Position numbers and translations under genes: made by a program. 64,000 nt of DNA from Symsagittifera roscoffensis (taxonomy: Eukaryota > Xenacoelomorpha > Acoela > Convolutidae): NCBI RefSeq assembly GCF_963678635.1, contig NC_087066.1, positions 50,027,581 through 50,091,580 of the forward strand, in the 5' to 3' direction. A model generated the notes under the pieces. The model was not told the origin of the DNA. It saw nothing but the letters and a program-made list of their open reading frames with translations, and did not search any database. Of the stretch, positions 10,801-18,845 are shown one piece after another (position 1 is the stretch's first letter; every line of letters starts with the position of its first letter).

Positions 10801-12119
10801 AAGATGAAATGGTCGGCGTCGTCCAGATTCTCTACCACCAGGAAGCTCATCCAAAGGTCTCGTCCTCCCATGTGAAGGACCGTTATCGGTGTTCTTCCGG
10901 CTACGTAGATGGCTCCTCGATTTGCGGCGGCCAGTCGGAGGTTCGTAGGAATCAGATCTTCCCGTGTGAAGCCCATTCTTTCCCAAGTTTTTATCGGCAT
11001 CACACTCACCACCGCTCCTGTGTCCAGAAGCCCTGTGACTCCGATTTTTGTTCCGTTGGTGTCGAGCAGGTGTGCTGTCACATCTGCTTCATATCCAATG
11101 TGTACCGCGTCTTGTTCCATCATGGCGTCATGGCCTATCCTGCGGACTTTGAGTTCCTCTTCACCCAAATAGATCTGCCCTATTTGGTCATCATCTGTCG
11201 TTACATAAGTCCTGGTGTAGATACTGATCCCATCCACGTTCAGCATCACTTGATACGGCCCATAGACTTCTAGGTAGCGTCCATGAAGTTTCTTCATGTG
11301 AGGGCCACCCGTGGTTAGTAGTGCCCTCACAGCCCTCGACTCGGTGCGTGGCTCCATCTGCCTCAGATAGTCTGCATATGTGTCCAAATGCATCAAAGTG
11401 AACTCAGACGGTTCACTCAGATTTCTGATTACCTGATGCCCTGCCACCGAGATTATCGACTGTATTTTACTTCCTTGCGGTGCCATACCGAACCTCTGAC
11501 CAGAGATAACATTAAGTTTCATGCTCAAGCTGCTTGGTGCTTTTGCCTCTTCAACTTCCGTTGCTTCAAAGGCGTTCAGTTGCTCCTGTAATTTTTCATT
11601 CTCCAGCTCGAGTTTCACCTTTTGCTCAATCTCTTTCGTCAATAGTTCCTGCTGTACCCTATTTATAGCATCCCTCGCAGCTGCCCTATAATCGATTTTG
11701 AAGTCATCGGCCGCAGTTGCTGGTTCCGGTTCACGTGCTTCCTCTGTTACCGCTTGCATCTTCTTTGCTACCAGCTCTTGAGGTTTATCCTTTCTGCGTC
11801 CCTCCGCTTCACTCAAAAGTCGAGCCTTTCTGGCTTTCACTCCTGACAAAGCTTCTTCATGTCTTGGATGCTTGATGTCTGCCACTGCATCCCAGAATTG
11901 CGGACAATCTGATTTAAAATGACCTTCCAAGTTACAAAAGAAACACATCGGGCCGAATTTTGCAATTACTCCTCTCATGAAATCCTCATGATCCAACTCA
12001 GACGCATCTTCGTCCTCGAGGCTTAAGCCTATTGCTTTCATGCCTTGTTTGTAAGCTGGGCATGCTGACACATGATGGTCTGTTGAACTGCAATTAGCAC
12101 AAGAACGTCTCTTGTCCAT
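4899..12119 (-). CDS. pol: Gypsy Pol polyprotein with C-terminal macrodomain-like module
   Basis: 2,406 codons from the first ATG; the frame is open further upstream, past the proposed frameshift site at 12,215-12,221. Domains in order: two CX2CX4HX4C zinc knuckles (7-20, 59-72), which in most elements end Gag; coiled-coil linker (~150-190); aspartic protease with LLDTGA (Asp 366) and ILGRDF (439-444); RT with YVDD (851-854); RNase H starting at VLDTDAS (~997); a long ~400-residue low-complexity linker; integrase with H1623, H1628, C1658, C1661 and acidic triad D1689, D1748, E1784; a GDYVW/KWRGPF region after it; an acidic linker; and a macrodomain-like module at ~2255-2400. No stop or frameshift interrupts it, so the enzymes may work. 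Confidence 0.93.
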   Translation of the reverse strand: MDKRRSCANCSSTDHHVSACPAYKQGMKAIGLSLEDEDASELDHEDFMRGVIAKFGPMCFFCNLEGHFKSDCPQFWDAVADIKHPRHEEALSGVKARKARLLSEAEGRRKDKPQELVAKKMQAVTEEAREPEPATAADDFKIDYRAAARDAINRVQQELLTKEIEQKVKLELENEKLQEQLNAFEATEVEEAKAPSSLSMKLNVISGQRFGMAPQGSKIQSIISVAGHQVIRNLSEPSEFTLMHLDTYADYLRQMEPRTESRAVRALLTTGGPHMKKLHGRYLEVYGPYQVMLNVDGISIYTRTYVTTDDDQIGQIYLGEEELKVRRIGHDAMMEQDAVHIGYEADVTAHLLDTNGTKIGVTGLLDTGAVVSVMPIKTWERMGFTREDLIPTNLRLAAANRGAIYVAGRTPITVLHMGGRDLWMSFLVVENLDDADHFILGRDFVRNFDVMIDLNNGLIRIRNPDRKYVKRPINRIITDEDKVPVFLDRKVKLQPGQAVVAIFRMRNLNSLSDSKQVCLVPNPNSQSSVILGRSFSVTRNGLCVSVLLNTLDTTVSIQRGKKLGYALPMRADYEETQNLKKYNVKDCPYHSNKDKILKRINELKSIHKLFSMKSETDDGLSSCSNFPERPSSYELESDKPVLPEIEHLKGKIGEGDFEKLRDLLDRNAEVFSKHKADIGCCNFVEHEIELEEGAVPHREGARRMTPHKSEACRAEIEMLLEYDMIEPSKSPWACGVVMAKKKRGQLRFCCDFRYLNAVTIKDAYPIPRIDESLSKLGDAKFFTTLDLGSAFWQVPLRKKDREKTGFACELGLYQWKRMPFGLCNATATFQRLMAQALTGVTKKYGNLLMCYVDDVVIATPTLEDHIDRLDEVFGCMKRAGLKCKPSKCEILRDSIKYLGRMVDRHGVRPDPEAVEAVMTWKAPRTDTQLMSFLGFANYYREFIKGYADKVYPMQKLMRNKGKKFEWNDEAQVAFENIKRELCEAPVLGMPTEKGMYVLDTDASVVAISGILHQEQEWNGRTVLRPIAYGSKVLSDTEMKYGAPKAEIFAVVTFVEKYRAYLGSAPFKLRVDNRALSWLKTYSMDQSYIGRWIVRLDGYHMIIEHRMRDKHQNADSLSKKTEFYERLEQKQANQAEVKGGFSFLDKETYEALPLTRWLDKSGHPIPGHPELPVEKAAEIKILSKEDPVPLDLLLRSNLVQQELSRMNINSLSLLDKTVQVTPQVMRILGGLLEREVTRDDPEWTAAVASLTVSEKVKIMPSRRQHEENERDCRTIVQQLVSSIPQEILTSTSYGQKEQGSSKRKKTVTFVDRDKEGEVVEQNRLQDYLSGEKDKEKNQRSQDQHPGQVNLSGESQIDEKIPDEKQDLENKVLSGEFRWMRRKYRHDLEERAVSSTTPLTGDDSRNSRMDTYSDRNSTSGSELSELAIHTLLVETRARDLDREVYQDPDSDRYLIPSERVFDNAADDLETIAVSKRSMSLLPQKEAVRTDLQPFQQETQPLAKIWCVKMEEDTHQPNELNIQMRVMKTYLKARYRLSDLLRAQRNDRMTSNLKRWIENGAPDKGDLEEDSYRILRQYFMQKERRLYLNKEGIVACRRREEDKVLYKYNAIVLPQLYQTELLFRSHDQMGHQGIDKVYQRILKRFEWPGMKKACEKWVTACLSCQQFKDPRKLRLPLQSIESSEFNEVVQIDHQKICMTDSGYNQVLVMIDHFTKYAEAVPCITASAEETCDHLINTWIARHGCPMTFQSDNGTAFVGELTKELMRRSQVAQAHSTTYHPQTNGLVERQNRTLVSMLRVYCSRYMTDWDRYLPQVMGAYNSTQHSTTGISPHMMLTGHEKSLPLTFFYPEYEGKKTSPQVYVRDVIRRQQELNDLCRRNTQQAQARQRKRFDKKAAGAKAYSVGDYVWLFQNVIPPKGTKKLLKKWRGPFMITEVHQEGRFYRLSTGRAAHYENIKPHNPSTEDWCIPADMEEGDYLMMDPACEVNEKGTREKNDGNEIVEEGTDTPLDLDPNEKIEADDETLPYAEEDWQDPEQTEVPKNLEPDLPFTIQTRQKDGTRPRKKYSPYGDDFVVDRIDLKKIVEEVVGLEEITVSQDIDIVDDHSDEWVDDWSKPEVELYDEHQQSNEQDLTNLRVLEWLNEMTSDPKKSNVTIQDVDRESAKYIKTERDDPSWAAQEGQLLIPASNLDLIPGMRSTGTPMDIFVRGVGVGLTHTENLIIKKLRIARETGDLEAETGEEPKKPNIGRVVESYFNLPNEYSSNIILTDSDFILTNRTCAVAITADMSFRTALAADFKREYKNVEFLWKQRPGIGGVAALPPAVSHIPGKYLCFLVTRATEKQHVDPENLVLSLTRLRDFLVEMDVKELSLPVYDPNRGRLHPRELYALVHVIFSDTNIQVYLHKKYYLSIG
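4920..5357 (-). other. TARG1/OARD1-like macrodomain at the end of Pol
   Basis: Pol residues ~2255-2400. Seen: a hydrophobic CAVAITADMSF strand, an ALAADFKREY helix, a GGVAALPP loop, a KYLCFLVTRAT strand, a basic/His segment followed by ENLVLSLTRLRDFL, then KELSLPVYDPNRGRL and a final ALVHVIF-TNIQVYL. This order matches the OARD1/TARG1 branch of macrodomains, which bind ADP-ribose and remove it from acidic side chains. In that family a Lys follows the LIT strand and an Asp follows a GCG loop. Here they appear replaced by Arg and by PNRGR, so it may bind without cleaving. The fold assignment is by eye and needs a profile search. Confidence 0.6.
7620..8732 (-). other. Extra linker between RNase H and integrase, with repeated LSGE motif
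   Basis: Pol residues ~1130-1500 separate RNase H from the integrase zinc finger, where Gypsy elements usually have a short tether. The segment is rich in Glu, Asp, Lys and Arg. It has three LSGE motifs near residues 1327, 1349 and 1371, encoded by a nearly identical CTCCCCGGACAAA on the plus strand (near 8,000, 8,067 and 8,131), spaced about 65 nt. No domain is recognised. The repeats could be protease sites, short linear motifs or a decayed tandem duplication. Confidence 0.55.
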
Positions 12120-14425
12120 ATCATCCCTCGGTTTGTACCAATTGTTCCCTTGGTTTGCTGGTCCGTTGTTAAAATTTCCATAACTGTTCTTGTAATATCC
12201 AGATCTCGAAGGAGGTTTAACAAAAGATACTCTTTTGATTTGAGCCTCAACTCCTCCGGTGTTGGCGCATTAGTTGATAGTGGTGTGTAATGCGTTGCTA
12301 GCATCGTACGAAGTTCATCATTTTTCACACCATCGATGAATTTTGAGGCTACGGCCAGGTTCATCCTTCGGTTTGACTCATCCGGTTGGCTGCGTCTTCT
12401 CAGCATTTCCAAATCATCGAGAAACTTGTCTATTGTTTCATCTTCTCGTTGCCTCCGTTTCTCGAAGCGCATCATCGCCTGGTGCCCCTGCACCCCTGAT
12501 CCGAAACGGTTTAACAAGATTTCGAAGATTTTCTCAGCAGTGTCACGTTGATACTGTTTCTTGGCCATGACACAGTTCAGGGCTGTCCCTTCTAAGTTGC
12601 TGGTGAGCGCGCTGCATTCCTGTCTCTCCGACAAGTCCTCTTCCTCGAAATGCAGCTTCATTACCTCTATCCAGGTATCAATACAGCCATCAGATTCGTC
12701 TTTGTAGCATCTTGGTTTCTTAAAGACTCTTCTGGACTTCTCACTGCGTTCATTGGTTCTTGATAACCTCGTCAGGAATGTCTCTAAAGACCTGTTCAGG
12801 GGTTCAAATGCTGTGGCCATTGCCGTAGCATCCCTTGAGTGTCCCGCTTGAGTGTCCTCACACCTTGTCGAAGGCTCTGTGTGCGGTGCATCCCTGCAAT
12901 CCGAATCACCATGAGCGTTTCCCGCTTGGCCCATATGACTCCTCCTCGGGCTTGTATGCCCCATGTTGCCAGAATCGCTTCTCCCAGTCGCATGTGTGCT
13001 TTGCGTTGGTCGTTCGTTCGAGGTTTGTCTGTTCCCCGTTGAAATTGCTCTACTGTTCGGGCCCCATGCTGTATTACCCCTTGTGGCATAGCCTGATGAA
13101 CTGCCCCTGCCTCTAGTGGATCCATACGTCTTCCTCCTTTGATGTTCATTGAAGTTCACCCTCGGTTCCCTGCTTGGACCTCCCGAGTTCGGCTCTCCTT
13201 CTTTTGGTCCACTCTTGCTGCTTAGTAGCCCGTCCAACCTATCCATGATAGCCTGAGTTCGCCTCTCCATCATCGCGTCTATCTTTGTGTCAAGAGACCC
13301 AAGAGACTGCTCTTGCTGAAATCTTAATTTCTCCATGTCGGCTCTTAAGCGTAACTCCCTCTGTTCCGCCTCTCTTGTCATTCGCGAAAAGTTCCTCGTC
13401 ATATGTTCGTCCGTTCTTTCTTTCAAGCGTTTTTCGCTTCTGCCAACTTCTTGTCTGTTGCGGTTTATTTCTTCCCGCAGACTTTCTCTTTCAATGTGAA
13501 CTGCTCTTTCTAGTTCACTCATCCTTATCGACATCTGTTCATTTTGTTCTCCTAAACTGCCCACTATGTTGTTTAAGACTTCCTCTAGTGCTGCCCCGTT
13601 ATCCACGAGTGGCGTCACTAGTGGCGGTGTAACCCTGTCAGTCCCAGGTAACTTCGTGCTTGTCGAGTACCGGGCCTTGACTCTCTGCTTCAACGTCTTT
13701 TCATTATTTATTTCTGGATCCATTAACGCATTGCCTAGCCCTCTGGTTCTACTCTCTTCAGGTTGTGGCTCCGAACTTGTCCTAATCGCGAAGTCCTTTG
13801 ACTGGCCCGGTGTGTTTGCCTCCTTGCTTATCGTTGTCACTACACCAAATTTGTCCATGGTTCCAGTCTCTCTTCCGACGTGTGCCTCACTCTCCTGGAT
13901 CGAACTATTGAGGCTGACTTGAGATCCAAAGTCCCCTTGCTCTTCTTCATCTTCCTCATCCTCCTGGGACTCACCATCGTTTCCTGCTCCTCCTCCCATG
14001 CTGAATGGAAAGAAGTTTCCTAAGGTGTTCTTCATTCTTTCTGAGAACGATGACGACGTTGTTTGCTTCCCAGTTCCGCTTGCCAACATAGTGTTGTCTG
14101 TCGGAGATCTTCTAGTTGTCGCTACTTCAGTTGAGATGTCGGACAGTTCCGACATCTCTTCCCGATCCAATGTCCCGGTGGAAGTGGCAAAATCGTGGCC
14201 TTGTTCTACCGGAGTAGATTTACTCGCCAGCCGTCTGCCTCTCCCTTCCAGTCCATTTACTTCCTGGTTGTCATTCATGGTATGGTCCGTAGTGACCTCC
14301 ACTTCTAACAGTTCTCTTCGCTCTTCTGAGGTCTTTTGACTTCTCGTTTCAACCATTCTGCCTGAAACCGTCCCCCTTTTGTCAGACCGGGATCGCTTGA
14401 TCCAATCCACAAAAGGATCGGTCAT
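12038..14425 (-). CDS. gag: Gypsy Gag polyprotein
   Basis: The frame is open from 14,503, but that position is GTG; the first ATG is 14,425-14,423 (Met-Thr-Asp-Pro), which I prefer in a eukaryote. It encodes about 795 residues. The N-terminal third is Ser/Thr/Glu-rich with an acidic run (DEEDEEEQ). The middle has a long coiled coil with many RE/ER pairs. The C-terminal third reads like a Gypsy capsid domain, with a helix containing IDTWIEVMKLHF and a later DETIDKFLDDLEML segment. Zinc knuckles are not in this frame but in pol. The frame ends at TGA 12,040-12,038 and overlaps pol. Confidence 0.85.
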   Translation of the reverse strand: MTDPFVDWIKRSRSDKRGTVSGRMVETRSQKTSEERRELLEVEVTTDHTMNDNQEVNGLEGRGRRLASKSTPVEQGHDFATSTGTLDREEMSELSDISTEVATTRRSPTDNTMLASGTGKQTTSSSFSERMKNTLGNFFPFSMGGGAGNDGESQEDEEDEEEQGDFGSQVSLNSSIQESEAHVGRETGTMDKFGVVTTISKEANTPGQSKDFAIRTSSEPQPEESRTRGLGNALMDPEINNEKTLKQRVKARYSTSTKLPGTDRVTPPLVTPLVDNGAALEEVLNNIVGSLGEQNEQMSIRMSELERAVHIERESLREEINRNRQEVGRSEKRLKERTDEHMTRNFSRMTREAEQRELRLRADMEKLRFQQEQSLGSLDTKIDAMMERRTQAIMDRLDGLLSSKSGPKEGEPNSGGPSREPRVNFNEHQRRKTYGSTRGRGSSSGYATRGNTAWGPNSRAISTGNRQTSNERPTQSTHATGRSDSGNMGHTSPRRSHMGQAGNAHGDSDCRDAPHTEPSTRCEDTQAGHSRDATAMATAFEPLNRSLETFLTRLSRTNERSEKSRRVFKKPRCYKDESDGCIDTWIEVMKLHFEEEDLSERQECSALTSNLEGTALNCVMAKKQYQRDTAEKIFEILLNRFGSGVQGHQAMMRFEKRRQREDETIDKFLDDLEMLRRRSQPDESNRRMNLAVASKFIDGVKNDELRTMLATHYTPLSTNAPTPEELRLKSKEYLLLNLLRDLDITRTVMEILTTDQQTKGTIGTNRGMIWTRDVLVLIAVQQTIMCQHAQLTNKA
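12215..12221 (-). promoter_or_regulatory. Candidate -1 ribosomal frameshift heptamer between gag and pol
   Basis: On the minus strand the heptamer is G-TTA-AAC. In the gag frame TTA and AAC are complete codons (12,220-12,218 and 12,217-12,215), so the phase is that of a -1 slippery site. After slipping, the frame reads AAA CCT CCT and enters pol without a stop; the pol frame is closed just upstream of the overlap. GUUAAAC is the slippery sequence used by equine arteritis virus. The downstream ~33 codons encode a Gly/Asn/Tyr-rich linker leading to the zinc knuckles, as expected for nucleocapsid. No downstream pseudoknot was established by eye. Confidence 0.7.
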
Positions 14426-17400
14426 CGTTTTTCTTTGCTTTTCAGGTATGAATTTCCTAGAGCTATTACCTCGTTTTGGTATCCTTGACTTGTCTAAACT
14501 CACTCTTTATTTGTCACTTTCCTATGCCTACTCTTGACTCAATTGCTAGAGACCTTATAGTTTTATTAACAATAATAATGACACAACACAATAAATTTCA
14601 CCAGATCCTATTAAATAGTGACCACGAATCCCTGTATGTTGTCAGAGTACAGTTTGTATAAAATTTTTTCACACTAGCCGATTATCGGTCCAAAGATCTG
14701 GAAACTAGCACAATATGATGTTATCAGTCAATTTAAAAGATAGTGTACTCACTACCCAATCAAACACAGTTTAGGTTGATTTAAAATCAAAAACAAAAAA
14801 TATATATTGACACAATATGAATGTATATATAAAAAACGTATGTGTCTTGTACTCTTAGTCGGTCGCAGTACAATTGTCGAACCTGTCTTTTAAAGAAAAA
14901 GCTTTCCCTGCTTGGTGCTGCACCAAACAGACAAAACTTTGAAGGCAGTTATTTTCTCAAGTGGGCGTCTATTGCACCCACCGAGTACTGTGTTACCTAT
15001 CTGCCTTCGGACTGCCCGAGCTAGACCTACTAAAATCCTCAGGGCAGTCACTTTTCCCAAAAACGTATTATGTTCCAATCCACACCAATGAGTCACGCTC
15101 TTTTTAATTTAGACTTAGTGTCGCGAATATCCGAGTTCGGACCTGTTTTGGATTAGTCTGGTTCTTTTTGAAAGGCAAGTTACCAGTGCAGTCACTGATA
15201 CCTAGCCTGTGTATTAATAACCTAATACCTCTCGCTTTTTAGTCTTTCTTTCGTTTACCTAAGTCCTTAATAAAATGATACCCCTCCGGATTGGCACAAA
15301 AAGGACCCTTCCGGACTGTCAGAATATGGACCCCTCCGGATTTGGACCCCTCCGAATTAGCAACTATAAGACCCCTCCGGATTCGGACCCCTCCGGTTTT
15401 GTGGAAATTAGACCCCTCCGGATTCGGACCCCTCTGACTTTGAAAAATTTCGACCCCTCCGGATTGGGAGCCCTTAGCTCTGTCAAAGTAGCTTTTCGTA
15501 GTTTTCTTAATTTCAGCTTATACCCCTCCCGATACGTTCTGCGTTGCTTTTCGTGCTGTTTGAATTAACTGGGAAGGGTATAGGGTCCTTTCCTAGACCC
15601 CTCCGGATTGAAGTTAAGGCACTTATTTGACAATTCACACTAACGGTGAAGGGTCTTATCACTTGCCTAATTTCGACTCTATTATGGTTGTCTTGTGCCT
15701 TCAGCCCTCCCTTTTTGTCTAGAACTGTCCTAAGTTACTTAGTTCAATCGCTATCAACTTTTGGTAGGGGTATAAGGGTTTTTCAGAAAAATTTATAAAA
15801 CGTGAAGGGTGTACCCCTCCGGATTTGTGTAATTTGCTAAAAACAATCTCAAAAAATTTTCTCGCTCGCTTTTTCGAGTAATTCTCTCTCCTACTAGTAA
15901 GTTCAGCTAATTTCTGATCTAATGGTACCAAGATTGACTCAATATGCTCAGTAGTTCCAAAGTTATTAACTAAAACGTCTTTCTTCCAAACTCAAAAATT
16001 TTCTCTCTTATAGGTTCCGCCTAACTTTTTCCGCAAATCTGGTCCTTTCGACCTAAAAATTATTGATCTGAGCTCAGAAGGCCTATACTCTTCTAGTTCA
16101 ATGCAAAAGACCCGATCTAAAACGCTTTTGTAGAAAAAATTTGCGAAAAACTATGCTACCTGGACCCCTCCGGATTGATGAATCCACCAAATCAAACACG
16201 TTATGTTCGATTTCTCTGCAACCCGGAAGGCTTTCGGGTAGCGGGTTTTAAAACTCGTAGATTCACTAGTCGACGTTGTCCGAACAACTATTTTTACTGT
16301 CCTAACTCAAAGATTTTAAAAACTTTTCTGATTTTATAGTGCTTCTTACTATCAAAAAATGGGAAAATTTGGTTTTTGGTACCAAACTAGTTCCAACCAC
16401 TTCCGAACTAAAGTTAACCGGTTCTACCTATTACAGTAGTGCAGTTACGATGTAACACACTAACTTAGCGCTTTTTTCCGTTTCAAAAAATATCGATATC
16501 TCAAAAATCGCGACTTGTGGGGGGATCAAAATATCGCTATTTTGACCCTAAAAACCGGTCTGTTTTCGTTGTTTTTCACTGAAAAACGATATAAGACTAT
16601 TAATATAGGCTACATAAATAATAATATTAGTAATACTATACCCCTCCGGGTTTGTTTATTATCCGAATTAAGGTGCTTAACTCGGATATTCGCAGTTCGG
16701 TGAAGGGTCACTACAGTGCAGCACTGTCGAGCCCCCCACAGATTACTATCTTACTTTTTGTACCAAAAGGGATACAAAACTTGTTAACGATACCCAACAG
16801 TCGATTGTTGTTGTCGTTGAGCCCCTTCTTGTTGCTCCTTGTACTGCTTGCCGGATCGGTCTTCACCCAGGACCCTTCCGAATTGAGCGCAAATCAGCTG
16901 ACCCTTCCGGATTGAGCGCAATTTATCATTAACGTGCTTAAATGCTCAAATAACCCTACAGTACAAGCCTCACAAACGGGCTACAAAACTGATCGTAACA
17001 ATCCTGACTGATGTAAATGCCTGTAATAACAATATATCTATCAACAACAAACGGGGGGGTTGAATCACATCTTGTCTGGGGGGATGATTTCTACTGATTT
17101 TTTTACTTTTTTACTGTTTTTGGTTTTTTCGGTTATTTTTTATGTTTTTTGTTTTTCTTGGGTACTATACTATTTTTTGTTTGGTTTTACTTATATCTTT
17201 AAGTGTTTTTGGTCACAAACCACTCAGGGGATGAGGGGTTCATGATTCCCCCCACCCTTCCTGGTTCGTGAATTTTCGTTCTTAACTAGGTTAAAAAACT
17301 ATTCACGGTAATCCGGAAGGCTTCCGCGTTCCGAACTACCCTTCCGCCCCGGCAGTTTAGGACTATTAAGGGCGTTAATGTGAGCATCCGCTCGGCGCGG

Positions 17401-18404
17401 AGTGCTCGTTAACGGTTCCGCCGGTCATGATGTTATGAAAGAATAACACCCAGGAGCGCCATAAAAACATACATGTAACATTCGCCCGGAAGATACATAT
17501 CGACGGATGACAAAACTAAGTCTTAGGACGACTGGCTAGCGTCTAAACAGAGCTTTGCATGTTTTTCACCGTCTCTACCAAGCCAGTACTTTTCGGTGGT
17601 CTTTCTTACATCGGGTCGACAAAAACGTTACTGTTCTCCGGCTTCGACCAGAACGCTCAAATTAACTGAATTACATGCAAAAATAGTGAGCTCATGGCTG
17701 GGTCTCAGTATCCCCAGACCACGAGGTCACTCCTAAAAACAGGGCTACTACTTATTATATTACTATTGTTTTTGTTCAGTAGATAAAAATCATCATCTCC
17801 ATCGAAGATGGATCAACCCTTCCCCCCCCCCAACTCTTAGCACCTCATCCTTGTCAAAACTAATCCAAATATCAACTAAATTCAAGTCAGGACATGACAG
17901 GATGCTAAAAGTTCATATGAGTCAATAAAAATTTTCCGTCCCGAGACCCTTCCGGATTCTTGAATCCGGTGAATCAAGCTCCTTAAGTTCGATTTCACGA
18001 CAACACGGAAGGCTGGTTTCTTACCCTTCACCGTTGTTCGCAACGGCCTTGCAACTATTGTAGCAGCACAATAGTTGCAATTCGGAACGTTCTCTGCAAT
18101 CTGCTGCTGTTTTTCTTCAATTTCGACTTCTTCAATTTCGATAAAGTTGTTCTCGTCAGCGCAACTAATGTTGTTGTTGTGTTCTTTCACTCGTTTTTTG
18201 TTAAAATGGCCGTTTCAGCATTTCTCAGAAATGTGACGTCATCATTCGAATTTTTGAAATTTTAAAATACTAGAATATTCCAGCCTTCACCGTTTGGCTA
18301 AACGTTCCAATAACGCCCTTAGTTCTTAAAAACCACCAATCCGGAAGGCTTACTGCTAAAATTCCGAATTCTGCAGAGATTGCATTTTGGCCATTCTGGT
18401 CGAA
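14426..18404 (-). other. Leader / 5' noncoding region (block N0) of the large Gypsy element
   Basis: Nearly 4 kb without a credible gene, directly upstream of gag. Its right part is a divergent copy of block N of the array: the order of shared segments (a TTAACTCGGA-ATTCGCA segment, a TTGTC(C/T)GG segment, then a T-rich stretch with GTTTTTGG, then CCCTTCC/CCCTCCGG) is the same near 16,660-17,280 and 21,640-22,200. It has many copies of a CCCCTCCGGATT motif, two short GACCCTTCCG-ATTGAGCGCA tandem copies near 16,870-16,920, and G and C runs near 17,053 and 17,823. Small frames here look random. Confidence 0.6.
15277..15470 (-). repeat. Cluster of AATCCGGAGGGGT motifs (plus strand ACCCCTCCGGATT)
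   Basis: Around eight exact or near copies of ACCCCTCCGGATT lie in 200 nt on the plus strand, at irregular 15-40 nt spacing. Further copies occur near 15,595, 15,813, 16,154 and 16,641. Variants with CCCTTCCGG appear at 16,872, 16,902 and 17,946. The irregular spacing argues against a simple satellite. In the leader of a retrotransposon, repeated short boxes may bind a host factor or help RNA packaging; this is inference. Confidence 0.75.
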
Positions 18405-18845
18405 TGTCACATATACTGACCTAAATTTTTTCTCTGAGTCAAGTTGAGGAAAGGTTGAAGACACTGTCGGGCCCTTCCACCCATACATGAAGATACTGCC
18501 AGAACAAAGTGCACTAAAACACATGAATCATCTGTAAAAGGAAAAAGGCAAAGTGAGGTTATTACATGTGACAGTTCGCGGTCAACAGTGACACTTCTCA
18601 CCCACTCCAGCAAGACGACGATATACAGAGGACCAGCTGAAACACAGATCAAGCGCAGCAACTGTGTTTAATCAGAGTTCCTTCATATCCTAAAGCCTAC
18701 AATCTAGCAGTATTGGGCAATTCAAGAAGCTACATTCATTTGGTACCTTTGGAAAACTCGAGAACTTTCGTCTCCTCAAACTTGTTGGTTAAACCATTAA
18801 AACAACTGTGCTATAAATTTTGACTATTGTGCTATAGAAAAAAAA
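18405..18845 (-). repeat. Block A1: LTR-like repeat, right end of the large element
   Basis: This ~440 nt block recurs nearly unchanged at 24,969-25,535, 30,055-30,710 and 33,191-33,865. It sits between the protease fragment P1 and leader N0. In the element's direction the order is A, N, coding, A, so A behaves like a shared LTR. A1 lacks about 100 nt at its left side compared with A3. Its right end runs directly into the truncated P1 reading frame at a GCTATAG-A-run junction. No clean TG...CA ends or primer-binding site could be fixed, so LTR identity is inferred from arrangement only. Confidence 0.6.

Larger units (their letters stand above)
1..18845 (-). mobile_element. Very large Ty3/Gypsy-type LTR retrotransposon, left (3') end outside the window
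   Basis: Read right to left, this stretch has an LTR-like block (18,405-18,845), a ~4 kb leader, gag (14,425-12,038), pol (to 4,899), ORF3 (4,498-479) and a further open frame that leaves the window. The order gag, protease, RT, RNase H, integrase is that of Ty3/Gypsy elements. More than 18.8 kb is present, far longer than the usual 5-10 kb. The 3' LTR is outside, so the LTR pair cannot be compared and the right boundary is inferred from the repeat block A1, which recurs in the neighbouring array. Gag, pol and ORF3 are long and unbroken, so the copy is probably recent. I am sure of the class, less sure of the right boundary. Confidence 0.8.

Noticed and set aside
14930-14955. TTGGTGCTGCACCAA palindrome near 14,911-14,926 as a primer-binding site of the large element
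   Set aside because: It begins with TGG on either strand but lies within the leader, far from any A block end, and I could not match it to a tRNA 3' end with confidence.
15277-15470. CRISPR-like array formed by the CCCCTCCGGATT repeats
   Set aside because: Repeat unit too short, spacing irregular, no palindromic repeat or leader, and the context is an animal retrotransposon.
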